The translations under genes and the position numbers were made by a program. 64,000 bases of DNA from Archegozetes longisetosus (taxonomy: Eukaryota; Arthropoda; Arachnida; Sarcoptiformes; Trhypochthoniidae), in assembly GCA_018873245.2 (NCBI GenBank), contig JAEMBT020000004.1, positions 3,086,573-3,150,572 of the forward strand, in the 5' to 3' direction. The notes below the pieces were generated by a model. The model was not told the origin of the DNA, did no database searches, and was given only the letters and a program-made list of their open reading frames with translations. Below, piece by piece: positions 36,701 through 48,251 of the stretch (position 1 is its first letter; the number at the start of each line of letters is the position of its first letter).

Positions 36701-39700
36701 TGAACTTTTATTAACAAGAATCATAGATAAGGTAAGGTAGATAATGAACAAAAGTAGTGTTTAATTATGATCAGATAACTTGCGTTTAAAGTAAATATTT
36801 AATTTCCAAATTTATCTCTTTTCTTGAATACTAATTTTGTGAAATTACTCCTAAGAGATAAATGAATGAATGTAGTACATTAAGATTTGTAAAGTTTGTA
36901 TACGAGTGAAGACAGATATTGAGTTCTAAAAATGAGTTGCTTAATTTAAAAAGTGAAGCGTTAGGTTTAGCCAAAACATCCGATAGTAGAAAATACAAAC
37001 TATTTACCTGATATCTGACGTTTTCGAGAAAGTAGTCAAGTATCTTTCTCACATGAATCAAACACACGGTTGGAGTCATTTAGTATTTGATTAGAGTAAA
37101 TGTTAAGTTTATTTTATCAAGTTATTTTTGTCACATTATATACATCCGCAATAAAGTAATCTATTTGTTACTGCTCTCCATATTTCTATGTCCTCTACTA
37201 TAATAACTGTAAATGTATTATTAATTCATAATAAGACTAGAATCTAAATATGACCCAACCGAATGGTTTAAAATATTAATTTTTTCACTTCAAATCGAAA
37301 CCAGTATTTGAAAAGTTTGCCATTTTTCTCAAGTTATGAATGGGAAGAATTGTTTTGCTAGAAGCCGAATCCATTGAAACAGGTGAAAATCCAGATTTCG
37401 AAATAAAGTAGTAAAAAGTTGATTATTAAATTCCTGATGCCTACTATTCGTGCAAACAAGTCGAGTAAGAGTAAATAAAGTTTTTAAGCAAACGAGTTAT
37501 TTGCTTTCGTCATATTATCATAGAGTGAGTCAAGAGTAAGGATAATGCATAAATTGCAAAAAGAAAGATTTTTAGTCATCGAAGTATCACATTTTCAGAT
37601 GAATTTTGCTCCAATACCTATATATTTTTTATTTATATAGAAAGTCAGAGTAGCAGAAGATTATAGTTTGACATAAGTATAACATAATGTAAGTTTCAAT
37701 AAATCTCATGTCTTATGGTCGACTTGGAGTGAGAAATATTTGGTAAAGTTAAAGTACTTGTCAAAATTGGATCTCATTTCGTATCATATTGTTGGTGTTG
37801 ATTTGTCTTTATTATCTTTCATTCTTACTGAGGCTTTTTGTTAGTTTTTAGACATTGATCTTAGTTTTGAGTGAATTATCATCAAATACTACAGCCTACT
37901 CTTGGCGGATTCACGTATGGCTCCAGACGGTCATTATACTCGGCATAAATGCCTCGAAGCTATTTGATGACCAGATCAGGTTCAAACATCTATCTGTATA
38001 TCTATATATCGATACCATATCCATATATAATGTATTCTATCCTTTGTAATCATATTAAGCTTTCTTTTCTTCACTTTTGTCAAACTTCACTCAAAATATT
38101 ATGCTATTTATGAGGCGAAAAACTTTGCTTTTTTACAATTACTCAAATGGAAGTGTGATATAATCAATCAGTAATGTAAGCATCAAAATGTGCACTAAAA
38201 GCTTGTTTATATTCAACGTTTTGTTTGAGGAATATTTATAGTTTATATGCCAGGAAAAACTACTCTAATTGATAGTAAAACATATCATAAGTTTTCGGCA
38301 TAAAATTTCGGACAAAAAATTTAATTTCAAGCCTATAATCAATCAAAAAGAATTAATTGAACATTATAATTGATGGGGTTCTTATACTATTACTCAAAAG
38401 AAGACGTTCGCGTTGAGACCTTGGAATTATAGATCAAATTAAACTTTGTAAACTGTTCAAAAGTCTATTATTCACTTTCTCAACAAATCCATTTGTTTAT
38501 CTGAGTTATTGTTCGCGAATCCCATTGATAATCATACGTGAAACAGCATCGTTCGTGTCACATCAACTTACGACCGAACTTGAAATACCTTAAACCACTG
38601 GAACTTTACAACTAGTGTATACAATTATGAAATTGCCGTCACTCAAAATAGCTCGATATGAATAGCTTATAGCACTCATCTCTAATTTATATAAATGCTT
38701 TATTGCATAATCCATTTAGCGTGTAGTGTATATAATCATAAAGCAGTTCAACTCGTATTCTAGTGATTCGCAGCTATAAAAATAAATTTCATTCAAATTT
38801 TCATCTCTTAAATGCCTACAAATTTTGTCTTTTCATAGAATATTACTTTTGCCGAATGTTAGCATATTCGATGTACTCGTTTGGTTCGTTCTTTAGTGTT
38901 GGAGAACATATGACGTTAAGAGAGAAATAGAGTTTCAGTCTTTTAGTAGAAGAGAGTAAAACATACATCAAATTGACTGAACGGATGAGATACTCCATAA
39001 GTCTACAGAAGCATAAATTAAACAATACTCTATATAAAGTACACCTTAAATAATGGATTCTTTCCTCTCATTTGCTATCATAAATATTTGAATGCAAAAA
39101 CATTTTTCTGCATTTTTACTTAGCTTTTGTTTTCTTAACCTAAAATAAGTTTCGCGTTCAAGTATCTATTTTTAGCGGTAAGCGACGATTTTTCGGAAAA
39201 ATGTTACTTTAAGCAACTCATAATATTGACTTATTTAATTGTACTTTGCTTTTCTTATACTGAAAACTATCCTCTCTCAAAGACAATTCAAATTATCTTT
39301 CTGAAACGCTTCCAGCAACTTGAAGCTTTCATTATTACTCTTGATTTGATCTTTAGGTGCAATAGAGTTGACAAAACAAGCTTTCAGTTATATTTTCATT
39401 ATTTTTCAGTTTTGACCTGTTCCTCAAATGGGTCTACAAATTAAGCTCATAAATGAAAATAGTATTGGTCTAGTATGATACAACCTGTCAGACGTAATAA
39501 AAAGCTATAAATATGTTGGGATGTTATATTGAAAATGTTGTCTAGAAAACATCTCTAAAGATTGCGTGTTAGCTCCAAAGTTAAGATGAAGATAATGATC
39601 AAAGCTATAAGACTTCTGTTTACTTTTGGTTCAATCAAGTCACAAACAAACTTGAAAAGTGACAGATAAATGATAAGAATTTAATGTATAAATCAATTAT

Positions 39701-40199
39701 TTCATTATTGTTCCATTAGGAAATGGGAGAACTCTATTTTGCAAATAGGCTTATAATTTGACCAAGTAAACAAAATTGCTTGGGAAAAGTTGCTCGCTTA
39801 TTGAGTTGAGAGTCTTTGTAGCAAAGATACTCGGCAGCAGAAAAAAAGGATTTGTAGAGTCAGTAGTTTCAATAGTGAATATTTGTCTATCCATTGAGCC
39901 GTTAATCCGGAAACAGAAGTTAATCAAATGAAACAAAGATTAACAAACAACTCCATTTTAATCTAATTAGTATAAATGCTATTTTCCACTGAAGTGTTAA
40001 TCCCTGTCTCATTTAAGGTGCACTATCACAAAAATCTATATTAATGTAATGTTAATATTTTAATATAGTTAATACAGGGTCCGGCATATATTACGCAAAA
40101 CTTTAAAAGTTTATTACAAAAGAATTATAAATGATATCGAATTCAAATAAATTGCATTTTATTCAGAAAAGTATAAAATTTAATGAATTAGGTTTTCGA

Positions 40200-40345
40200 G
40201 ATACTTTTATTCATTAACAACTAAATGCTGAAAGCGTTCCTGAAAGGCTTTGCAAGCGCTTTGTCTCATGTCATCTGGGATGGCCGAAATGACTTCTTTT
40301 ATACGTCCTTCAAGTTGTTCCAGACTCTCAATACTCTATATGTGT
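40200..40345 (-). pseudogene. Transposase C-terminal fragment inside the 40-kb element
   Basis: On the minus strand, just inside the left inverted repeat, a frame reads LEQLEGRIKEVISAIPDDMR, then SACKAFQERFQHLV. This matches the usual C-terminal helix of mariner-related transposases (R-I-x-E-x-I-x-x-I-P-x-x-M, then F-x-x-R). An ATAT microsatellite (about 40337-40362) cuts off the upstream part. Confidence 0.55.
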
Positions 40346-40456
40346 ATATATACTATATATACAGTCATGAAAACATCTAAAGTACCAACTGAATTTGATC
40401 TAGTTCCTTACTCTTTAGTTCGATTTTGGTTTCGGAAATATTGTTTGTGAGTAATC

Positions 40457-40780
40457 ATGGAAGGAATAATTTTTAAAAAACTGTTTCGAAAATTCATTCT
40501 GATAAATTTTTTTACAACAGATGTTCTATACTCGAGGACTACAAGGTATATTTCGAAATTTTCAGTTCTATTTTGCAGAGCTCAGAAAATGAGTCGACAT
40601 GCGTTTCGGAAATTTTTGAAAAATTACTCATTTAACCATGATATTTTGTTAAACATTAATGTAATCAATACAATAGAGTTAAAACTTGAGAGGTTTATAA
40701 AATTAACGGCTTCTGGAAAAAGTAAAGGAGAAATCAAACGGCGATTAAGTAGGAATAGTATTGATTACGTTCATTTTTAA
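40457..40780 (+). other. Unassigned plus-strand ORF inside the 40-kb element
   Basis: A 107-codon frame whose last third (RFIKLTASGKSKGEIKRRL) looks like the helix-turn-helix start of a Tc1-like transposase. It runs opposite to the C-terminal fragment at 40200-40345 and is not joined to it. It may be filler DNA captured during internal deletion repair, or a shuffled N-terminus. Confidence 0.35.
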
Positions 40781-41261
40781 CAAACTACAGCATTTAGTGG
40801 TTAATAAAGGAAAGCATTTTGAAAACCTAATTCATTAAATTTTATAATTTTCTGAATAAAATGCAATTTATTTGAATTCGATATCATTTATAATTCTTTT
40901 GTAATGAACTTTTAAAGTTTTGCGTAATATATGCCGGACCCTGTATCTTCTATATTCTCATTATAAATATTGTTCTTGTCTTGTTAGTCATTGAAATTTT
41001 CGACTTACAAAAATTTAACTGAAATTATTATAAACCTCGCTCACATTTGGACTTATTTGATGTGAGGCTTTAAACTATGCTTAAATTAGCCAATGAAGAT
41101 TCAGTAAAGATTCTTATTCCCAACATAACTACTAAATCACTGTTGAGTACTTTCTAAAACCAAAAGTTTACACACAAAGCAGGTTCGGAATAACTTTGAT
41201 TATAAAACAATTTTGATATCTAGAATCATTCACAACCTATAGTTTATAGTATTTAACAAAG

Positions 41262-42862
41262 ATGAGCGAAAGTATTAGAGACTCGGTAATTAGTGATTCA
41301 ACAATTCTAACATTTGGTGCATTATACGAGGCCATCTCATACCTCACACTTGAAAACAAAGTTAAAATGTGTTGTGTTTCAAACAAATTTTCCGATTGTG
41401 TTCATCAGAAGCTGAGATCACAGAAAATGGTAATAATTAAGTTTCAAACTCTAGAGAACGGAGATAATGATAAAAATGATATCATAACAAGAAAAGAGAT
41501 TTCAAAGGTCGAAATGGAGTTATGAACGAGAATACAATTCAGAGTTATTGCAGACACAAAAAGAGTCAGTATTCAGAAAGTTTGATAACCTGAACAAAAT
41601 TGAATTGCGACTAGGATCAATGAATTAAGGGTTGGGCCAATGGATTGTGGATATGTTCCCACTCAAATTTACGAGAGTTTTAATACTCGAAGACCCAGAT
41701 TAGAATAAAAGTAAGTAGCTTATAATTAAGGAGAGCTTGGTACCTAATTTTTCGTGCTTAATTGATATAAAGAACACATAAGTGCTCTTATATGAGGAAT
41801 CTAAACGTAATAATCTCAATGTAATAATCTTATAAATTTGAATCTAAACGTGAATTTAATCGTTATATTCTATATAACGTGCTTAATACACGTAAGTACA
41901 CTCTAACACGAAGAACTTGGTAGATTTTCGATGTAAGACTTTGAGATGTGTTCACTTTATTCGGTAAAATTTTGGTGTTCTAATAGCATTGAGTGTCAAT
42001 TTTACGCTCAAATTTCATGTCTTTGTCTGGAAGCACAACTAATCTTGCTTTTAGTATTAGACTTTAAGCAATAATAGACTATAGATACTATAATTAGTGG
42101 TAATTTAGAAAATCTTAGGTATCTACTTGTAGAATGTATAGATTACCTCGATGATAGTCAGTTATTATCAGTTATTTGGAGAATGAATCATCTTTTATCA
42201 GAAATTATTATCATTAAAAAGATTACACATTGTACAAAAACTGAAGTGTTGAGAAGTTCGGTTTGCAAAACAATATCTTGTTAGTATCCCATACGAAAAC
42301 TTCAAGACTTTGAGATATCAATGAAACTTAAAATGTTGAAAAATTCACTCGAATTTGCATACCTTTGCCTCGAGCTATTGAACACATGGAAAATAGTTCC
42401 CGAAAATACAACAAATAATTTTCTATGATCTGATGGTTGAATGCATTTATGATAATGTAAATACTTGTCTTATTTCCTATAAAACTTTTTCAAAATTTGT
42501 GCGATAGCTAATCAAATTTCTGATCATGGAAGAAACTATTCAAAATTCATATGACTTATGATAATCCTTGATCATAGAATGAATTTATTTAGATGCCAAT
42601 ATTTGAAGGATACTTCGATTAAAAAAAATTGCTTAAACTTCATGTTAAGATGAGAGAATTAGATAAGGTATTTATCAAATTATTGGATATTTGAATACTG
42701 GTAGTTCATGGCTGACAAAATATCGTTATACTTATCAAAGTAGTTAAGAAACTTTTGGATTACGTAAAGAGTTATGGAAATAAATTGATATCAAATTCAA
42801 GGATAGATGTAACTAATGAAAATTACTTTTCGAGAATTAGATATTGGATAGTAATGAATTGA
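41262..42862 (+). pseudogene. Eroded F-box/LRR gene
   Basis: An intact start at 41262 leads into an F-box-like segment (LTFGALYEAISYLTLENKVK, then MCCVSNKFSDCVHQKL), as in adaptor subunits of SCF ubiquitin ligases. The frame stops at 41523, but protein-like pieces continue in shifting frames: a GPMDCGYVPTQIYESF piece near 41635, LRR-like LRYLLVECIDYLDDSQLLSV near 42117-42180, FAYLCLELLNTWKIVP near 42353-42400, and a tail with VKKLLDYVKSYGNK and TNENYFSRI near 42740-42840. Many stops and shifts show a decayed single-copy gene about 1.6 kb long. F-box/LRR genes are numerous in trombidiform mites; the family call is from motif shape only. Confidence 0.45.
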
Positions 42863-45800
42863 TTAAATATCATGAGCTTTCGTTCGTAAGTATTTTCGTT
42901 TATTTTGGTAACAGAGTTCCCCTAATAGAACGAATGTTTAATTCAATTTGTTTATAACAATATATTTTGTGCAATTTTTGTACTATCAATTCAATTTTTA
43001 GTAAAAGTATGTGAGGTTTTGTAAGAAATTTTAATTAGATTTCAGTCAATTCGACATAATCTTCTAGAAACTTCTTAATCACAAGTATTCCAGCAAAAGA
43101 GTTACAATGAATAACTTAATCCAACTTATGGAATAGCATAATTCTTATAAGTTGCTTAAATAATGTGTTTTAGGATAGTTTGAGCCTTATCTAAGAGGAT
43201 TTTTCTAGTAAACATATTTATTAAGTAAACACACTTCACTTACGTCAACAAAATCTTATTAATTCTCAATTTTTCTCTCATCTGATCACAAAATTTGATG
43301 TATTACATGCCATTAACAGATAACAAACAGATATAGAATTATTTGGTAGTTTTAGCATAACAATACAAAGCCTTTAGTTCTTCAAATACCGGCTCTTCTC
43401 AAGTGCTGACAAGAAAAAAATGGGAAATCACCGAAAATTGCCGGTTGTGTTCACAAGATAATGCGTTATATTACCAGTTAGTCTCTATATTAAGGCGCTT
43501 ATTCTCACAAAAAACTATCTCATGAAAAATTTGCTTCCATTAGATAAAATTGAGAATAAACAGAAAGCCTCAAAGTCAACTAACTTTATAGTTCTTTTAT
43601 GTATTGTTACGTCTATATTCTGATATTTATTGTTGTTTGAATTTTATATTGACACACAATACTCAACACAAACAAATCTCCAAAATTTACAGCTTTAATT
43701 GTGTAAACTGCAAGTTTTCACATAATAAGCTCAAGTTTAGAGAGCTTTATAAAATTCAATAAAAATTTTAATAAAAAATTTTGAGATAACATTTTCAAAA
43801 GTTTTCAATCTATTCAAATAATAAAGAGCTTGAAGATATTTGGGAATGAATTCATTTAAATTTATACTACTGATCAGTTTTGTTATTCAGCTTGATATGA
43901 AAATGTATCAATTGATTTATAGAGAGCGCGTGCTCATCCATTAATCAACTGAATTTATTGGATACTAGCAACAATGAAACCGCATGTTCATTAAATCGCA
44001 ATTTTTATAATTTCACGATTGATTATACGCGAATGAATTAAAACCTTTCTTGTGTGACTAAGGAAAATTGTTCATTAGATATTTTTGATCAGACTTTAGT
44101 AAAGAAAAATGCTGAATCATCTAAATTTCAATCCTTCTAGAATCTGATCATTAAAAAGTACTTATCTCTTTCCTATTGTTGATCTGATTAATGACAATAA
44201 CTTTTGTTCCGCTATGCGTTTCCACAATTGATTCTTTTGTTCGGACAAAATCTGTACTTTATTGAAAAAATTCTTGATAACTTCTGTTACTACTGTATTA
44301 TTGTGGTTATCTTATAAAAATTAAACTTAACTCTAGAGCGAATACTCAAAGGATTGAGCACTACAATTTTTCAGTTTATTTTTCAAAGTTTTTAATTGAA
44401 TTTTGAATGTGTTTTTTGTGCGAGCGAAGCACCACCTCATATGAGACTTCATATTAATTTGTGTTGAACCAGGCTTTTAACAAAAGAATTTATATAATCG
44501 AGTATTATTGAAATGCAAACGAGATACCAGTCCTGTTCTTATGAATATGACAATCGTAGTAAAACATGCATTTGATGATAACAATAAAATCGATAATCTC
44601 AATTTTAGGTAATTTTAGGAATGATATTAAAAAGAAGATAGGGCTTAAAGCTTCATTGAACGTATAATAGAAATATAATGTAAAACACGAATAGATTCTA
44701 CATATTCTCTTAAACTCCACTGTGCCTGTGATAGTTATCTCAACTTCGAAATATTAAAAGATCATTTAGGCTTATAGGAAACGATGATTTTTTCAAGGAA
44801 TTCAGACTGAAGCCTATGAAAAAAGTATTCAACATTCAAGTTAATTAAAGTTGTAAGGGACGAAAACAATTTTATTAAAACGTAGTGAGGAGAAAATTAA
44901 TTAGGAAATAGTTTTCTGTATATTTTCATGCTTAGAAAAATCTCATTCTTCAGAATAATCATTTATTCAGATGTATTTATTGTCTTCGGATCCTTAAGAT
45001 ATGATACCTTAATTAACTGTTTCAAAATCAATTATACATAGAAATTACAGCACATCAAAGAACATCTTTCCGTGACACAAGTTAGCTTAAGCTTGACAAT
45101 TTATTTTCTTATTTACTATTCCTTCGTCTAGATAAATTGAAATACTAGATATCGAAAGAAGTTTCAATTGATTTTAAGTTATGTCAAAGCTTTTAAAAGC
45201 AAAATCAAAGACGTCACCTCAATAGATGCACTGCAATTGAAAATTTCAACTTTAGTGGCTCTTGTGATGGTTTGCTTTGAGTACTTTTATGTGATGGTCA
45301 ATAGATTCCTCCAATAAAGGTATACAAATGTGTCAAATAAACAAGACTTACTTTTCAGGTTCCTTGAAAACCTTTTTTTACCCGAGATAGTTATTGTACA
45401 GCTATATTAAAATTTGATCTGATCTATTTGCTCAAGCATTTACTAAGGTTTCTAAAAGTTTGCTAGTGACTTTTGATACTAATTCAAGCGACTCATATAT
45501 CTTTTATCATCCACTTTTGTATGGGTTCAATAATAAGTTTGAATATCATTTTAATATTACTGCTGTTTTGTCTAATATTCTGGTCTGTTATATTTTAAAA
45601 TATTATGTCAAAGTTATGAATTCAATCAAAAACTTTTCCTAGAATATACTCTATTTAAATCATCAGAAGTCAATTTAGTTCACAAAATTGCAAACTTTAG
45701 TAATATTGTGAGCAAATATTAAACTCAGATAATTACCGAAAAAAATCTTTTGAACTTCTAGCATAACGTTAAAAAGTATTTAGTAATTTGTTCAAAAAAT

Positions 45801-47207
45801 AGTTCATTATTTGAAGAATATTTTTCAAGTTGTTCTGAAATGAAAACTTGAATTATCGTGAAATAAGCACAAATTGAGTAAAAGCTGTATACAAATGATC
45901 TAAATACATATAATTGGAGAGAAAGTGTTTTTCTATTTTTTGAAATGGTATCGTATAGAGAATATAATATTGTGGTTTATCTCTGCTATTATTATTTTTG
46001 TCATCACTCAGTAGTTATTCTACTGGAGTCAGCACTTCTTTATATAAAAGCAGATATTTGTTAGAAAATTATCATTTGCTGTTATCTTGAAATAATTGCA
46101 AACGTGTTCTCATGTCAGATTCACCAATTAGTTCAGAGCTTATATTTAGTAATCAATGCACACGCTTTGCATCCATAACAATAACACATCAGATCAGACA
46201 ACAATCAATACTGTTCTTTATCACAAATATGTTGAAAGTCAGCTTTTTTCACTGAATCGCAGCTACAATACTTAGAGACCATTAATAAGTTTCCTAAAGA
46301 CAGTGACAAGCTTTTCATTTACTTTATTTAAATTAGAATACTGAAAAAATTTAATTCCCCTAAAAGTATATTGAAATAGATGGCAATTTTTCATATTTTA
46401 GGGGAACAACACTTATGTTTAAGCTGTAATTGGCATATACTTAGTTGAGAGTACTTTGCGCTCAAATTTTTTCTTTATAGTTAAATCATGCCTTTGAGCA
46501 TTTATCATTTCAATTGATTTTACTGTGTCGTCACAATTCAATGCTCTTTTTCATACTAACGAAACGTCAGTTTAGTTTAAGATCAAATTTTTGTTCTGAT
46601 ATATTTCGTTGTTTTGAAATTTGTCGCCAGACTCTAATTAGATTCTTATTGTGCTGCTAAAATTGGATATCTTTTTTTAATGAGATATAATCGGATTGTG
46701 CTAAAGCTGTTAACAAAACTCATTCAATTAATGATTGACATTAAAATAAGTACCCAACCAAAATAGAACAATGTTCCTACTCATGCATAATACTGTGAAA
46801 AAGCTCGCCAATAGACGTATAGTTTACGTTTCAAATAACTTCTATCTATTCAATAAAGTTTTGTTTGTTTTAAAATTAGTCTCTGTTGCTTTGAAACCTT
46901 AGCTGAAACTCGAGAAAAGCCATGAGTTTGTGATAGTATCTTATCGAAATGACCAAATTGACTTGAGCCAAAGTCATTTGGGAGAATTGAGAGCAGCTAA
47001 ATTTCACTTAAGCAATTTCACTTAGCGAGAAACTGTTAATTCAAGATAACGTTACATAGTATAAAATCTTATACTTCACAAATGTAAGTTCCAAAAGTTT
47101 AAGCAAATATACACCTAATTGGTTTCAATTTTTAATTATTTATTAATTTAATACTTGCCAAGCTTACTTCATACTTATTCTGTTAGCAAATTTTGAACCT
47201 TCTAGAT
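42863..47207. other. Intergenic, nothing recognised
   Basis: A+T-rich sequence without an ORF, repeat or RNA gene that I can support. Confidence 0.5.
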
Positions 47208-47694
47208 CAGTGATCGCCAACCTTTTAGTAAAAAAGGGCCAGTAAACAACTATGACAAAGGCAAATCTATTTTTAATTTCAAGTGTTTATTGAGTTAAAC
47301 ATTTTATCTATTTGAAGATTTCGATGCTCCATATTGCTTTTTAACAAATTTAATTAGTAGCTCACTCCAACTGAAGACTTTATGAAACAAGTAGAAATTA
47401 CATATATTCTTCTTAGTGTCTCATAAGATTCTTATATTCATCTTTTGGATATTGTTCGTATATATCGGAACTATAGTTTTTAAAGATTAGTAATACATTG
47501 CGAATGGTTCTTTTCAAAATAACATGGCAGTAATTTCATATCATTTTGGCTTTTTAATTTGATTAAGAGACGTTTCTAAGTTTTATAGAAAAAATAATTC
47601 AAGTTCTCAGTTAAAGGGCTAAAAGTATTAAAGCTACCCGATGTGTCATGGGCCAGAAAAAGTAAATCAATGGGCTGCGGGTTCGCGATTACTG
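47208..47694. mobile_element. Non-autonomous hAT-like element, 487 bases
   Basis: The left end reads CAGTGATCGCCAACC. The reverse complement of the right end reads CAGTAATCGCGAACC, matching at 13 of 15 bases, and both have a GGCC motif further in. Flanking octamers TTCTAGAT (47200-47207) and CTCTATAT (47695-47702) match at 6 of 8 bases, consistent with an aged hAT target duplication. CAGTG-x-TCGCCAACC is a common hAT/Buster-type terminus. There is no coding sequence. It is unrelated in its ends to the 3.5-kb hAT copy. Confidence 0.65.
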
Positions 47695-47808
47695 CTCTAT
47701 ATACTGATTAATACATGATATTTAAATAAATTTATGAACTACAATAAATAATGATCAAAATACAGCCAAACTCAGTTATATTTGCAATGTAAATATTGCC
47801 ATTTCAGT

Positions 47809-48251
47809 GGCAGTACTTAAGTAGTGCTACCAGAAGAACTATTCCGGTTATTGCATTGCTATCTCCAATTAAATAGCTTATTCAAAGAGTATAGAGTTTA
47901 AAAGAAGTAACTACTCGTTTAACCTAAATTAGATTATGCTAATTATTATCTCTTTTGTGAAGCATGGTCATGAGTATTTTCTTATATTTTTGAAATAGTT
48001 AGATCGCTATTCATCTGATATGCGATTATTCTCTAATTTTGGTTACTTACGACTCTGCTTTCTTATAGTATTCGCATTATCAGATACCAATTAAGTTATG
48101 TCTTCTGTTTTAATCATAGAATTAACACAATGTGATCGAGTATTTCATACAAACAAAATATTTATAATGCGTGTCAAAGTAGACTTAAGAATGGAAGTAG
48201 AAGTGCAAGAACTGTTTATAGCTTTTCTGATAGAACTACTTAAGTACTGCC
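47809..48251. mobile_element. Inverted-repeat element, 443 bases, family unknown
   Basis: The left arm reads GGCAGTACTTAAGTAGTGCT, then ACCAGAAG. The reverse complement of the right arm reads GGCAGTACTTAAGTAGTTCT, then ATCAGAAA, so about 28 bases match with few differences. Within each arm AGTACTTAAGTA is almost self-complementary. A 69-codon ORF at 48098-48307 overlaps the right end and is probably accidental. No target duplication was identified. Confidence 0.5.

Larger units (their letters stand above)
26061..40074. other. 14-kb gene-poor region
   Basis: No complete gene was recognised. Scraps that could be old coding sequence are a hydrophobic 74-codon frame at 27462-27686, an open frame at 31194-31442 with one membrane-like helix, minus-strand open frames at 35258-35560, and a 24-codon minus-strand stretch from 37079 that ends at a GTAAAT donor. 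A TATA-like CATATAAAAG at 29262 followed about 30 bases on by an initiator-like AACAGT could be a core promoter, but no gene follows. One small inverted-repeat element is listed separately. Confidence 0.4.
40075..40943. mobile_element. Tc1/mariner-type element with 123-base inverted repeats
   Basis: The left repeat 40075-40197 and the right repeat 40821-40943 are reverse complements with only two differences over 123 bases. Both start CAGGGTCCGGCATATATTAC. TA lies outside each end (40073-40074 and 40944-40945). The near-identity suggests a young or gene-converted copy. Its interior holds only about 620 bases, too little for a full transposase, so it is an internally rearranged, non-autonomous copy. 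Confidence 0.88.

Noticed and set aside
40337..40362. TATATGTGTATATATACTAT run
   Set aside because: Simple AT-type microsatellite, noted only as the break point inside the 40-kb element.
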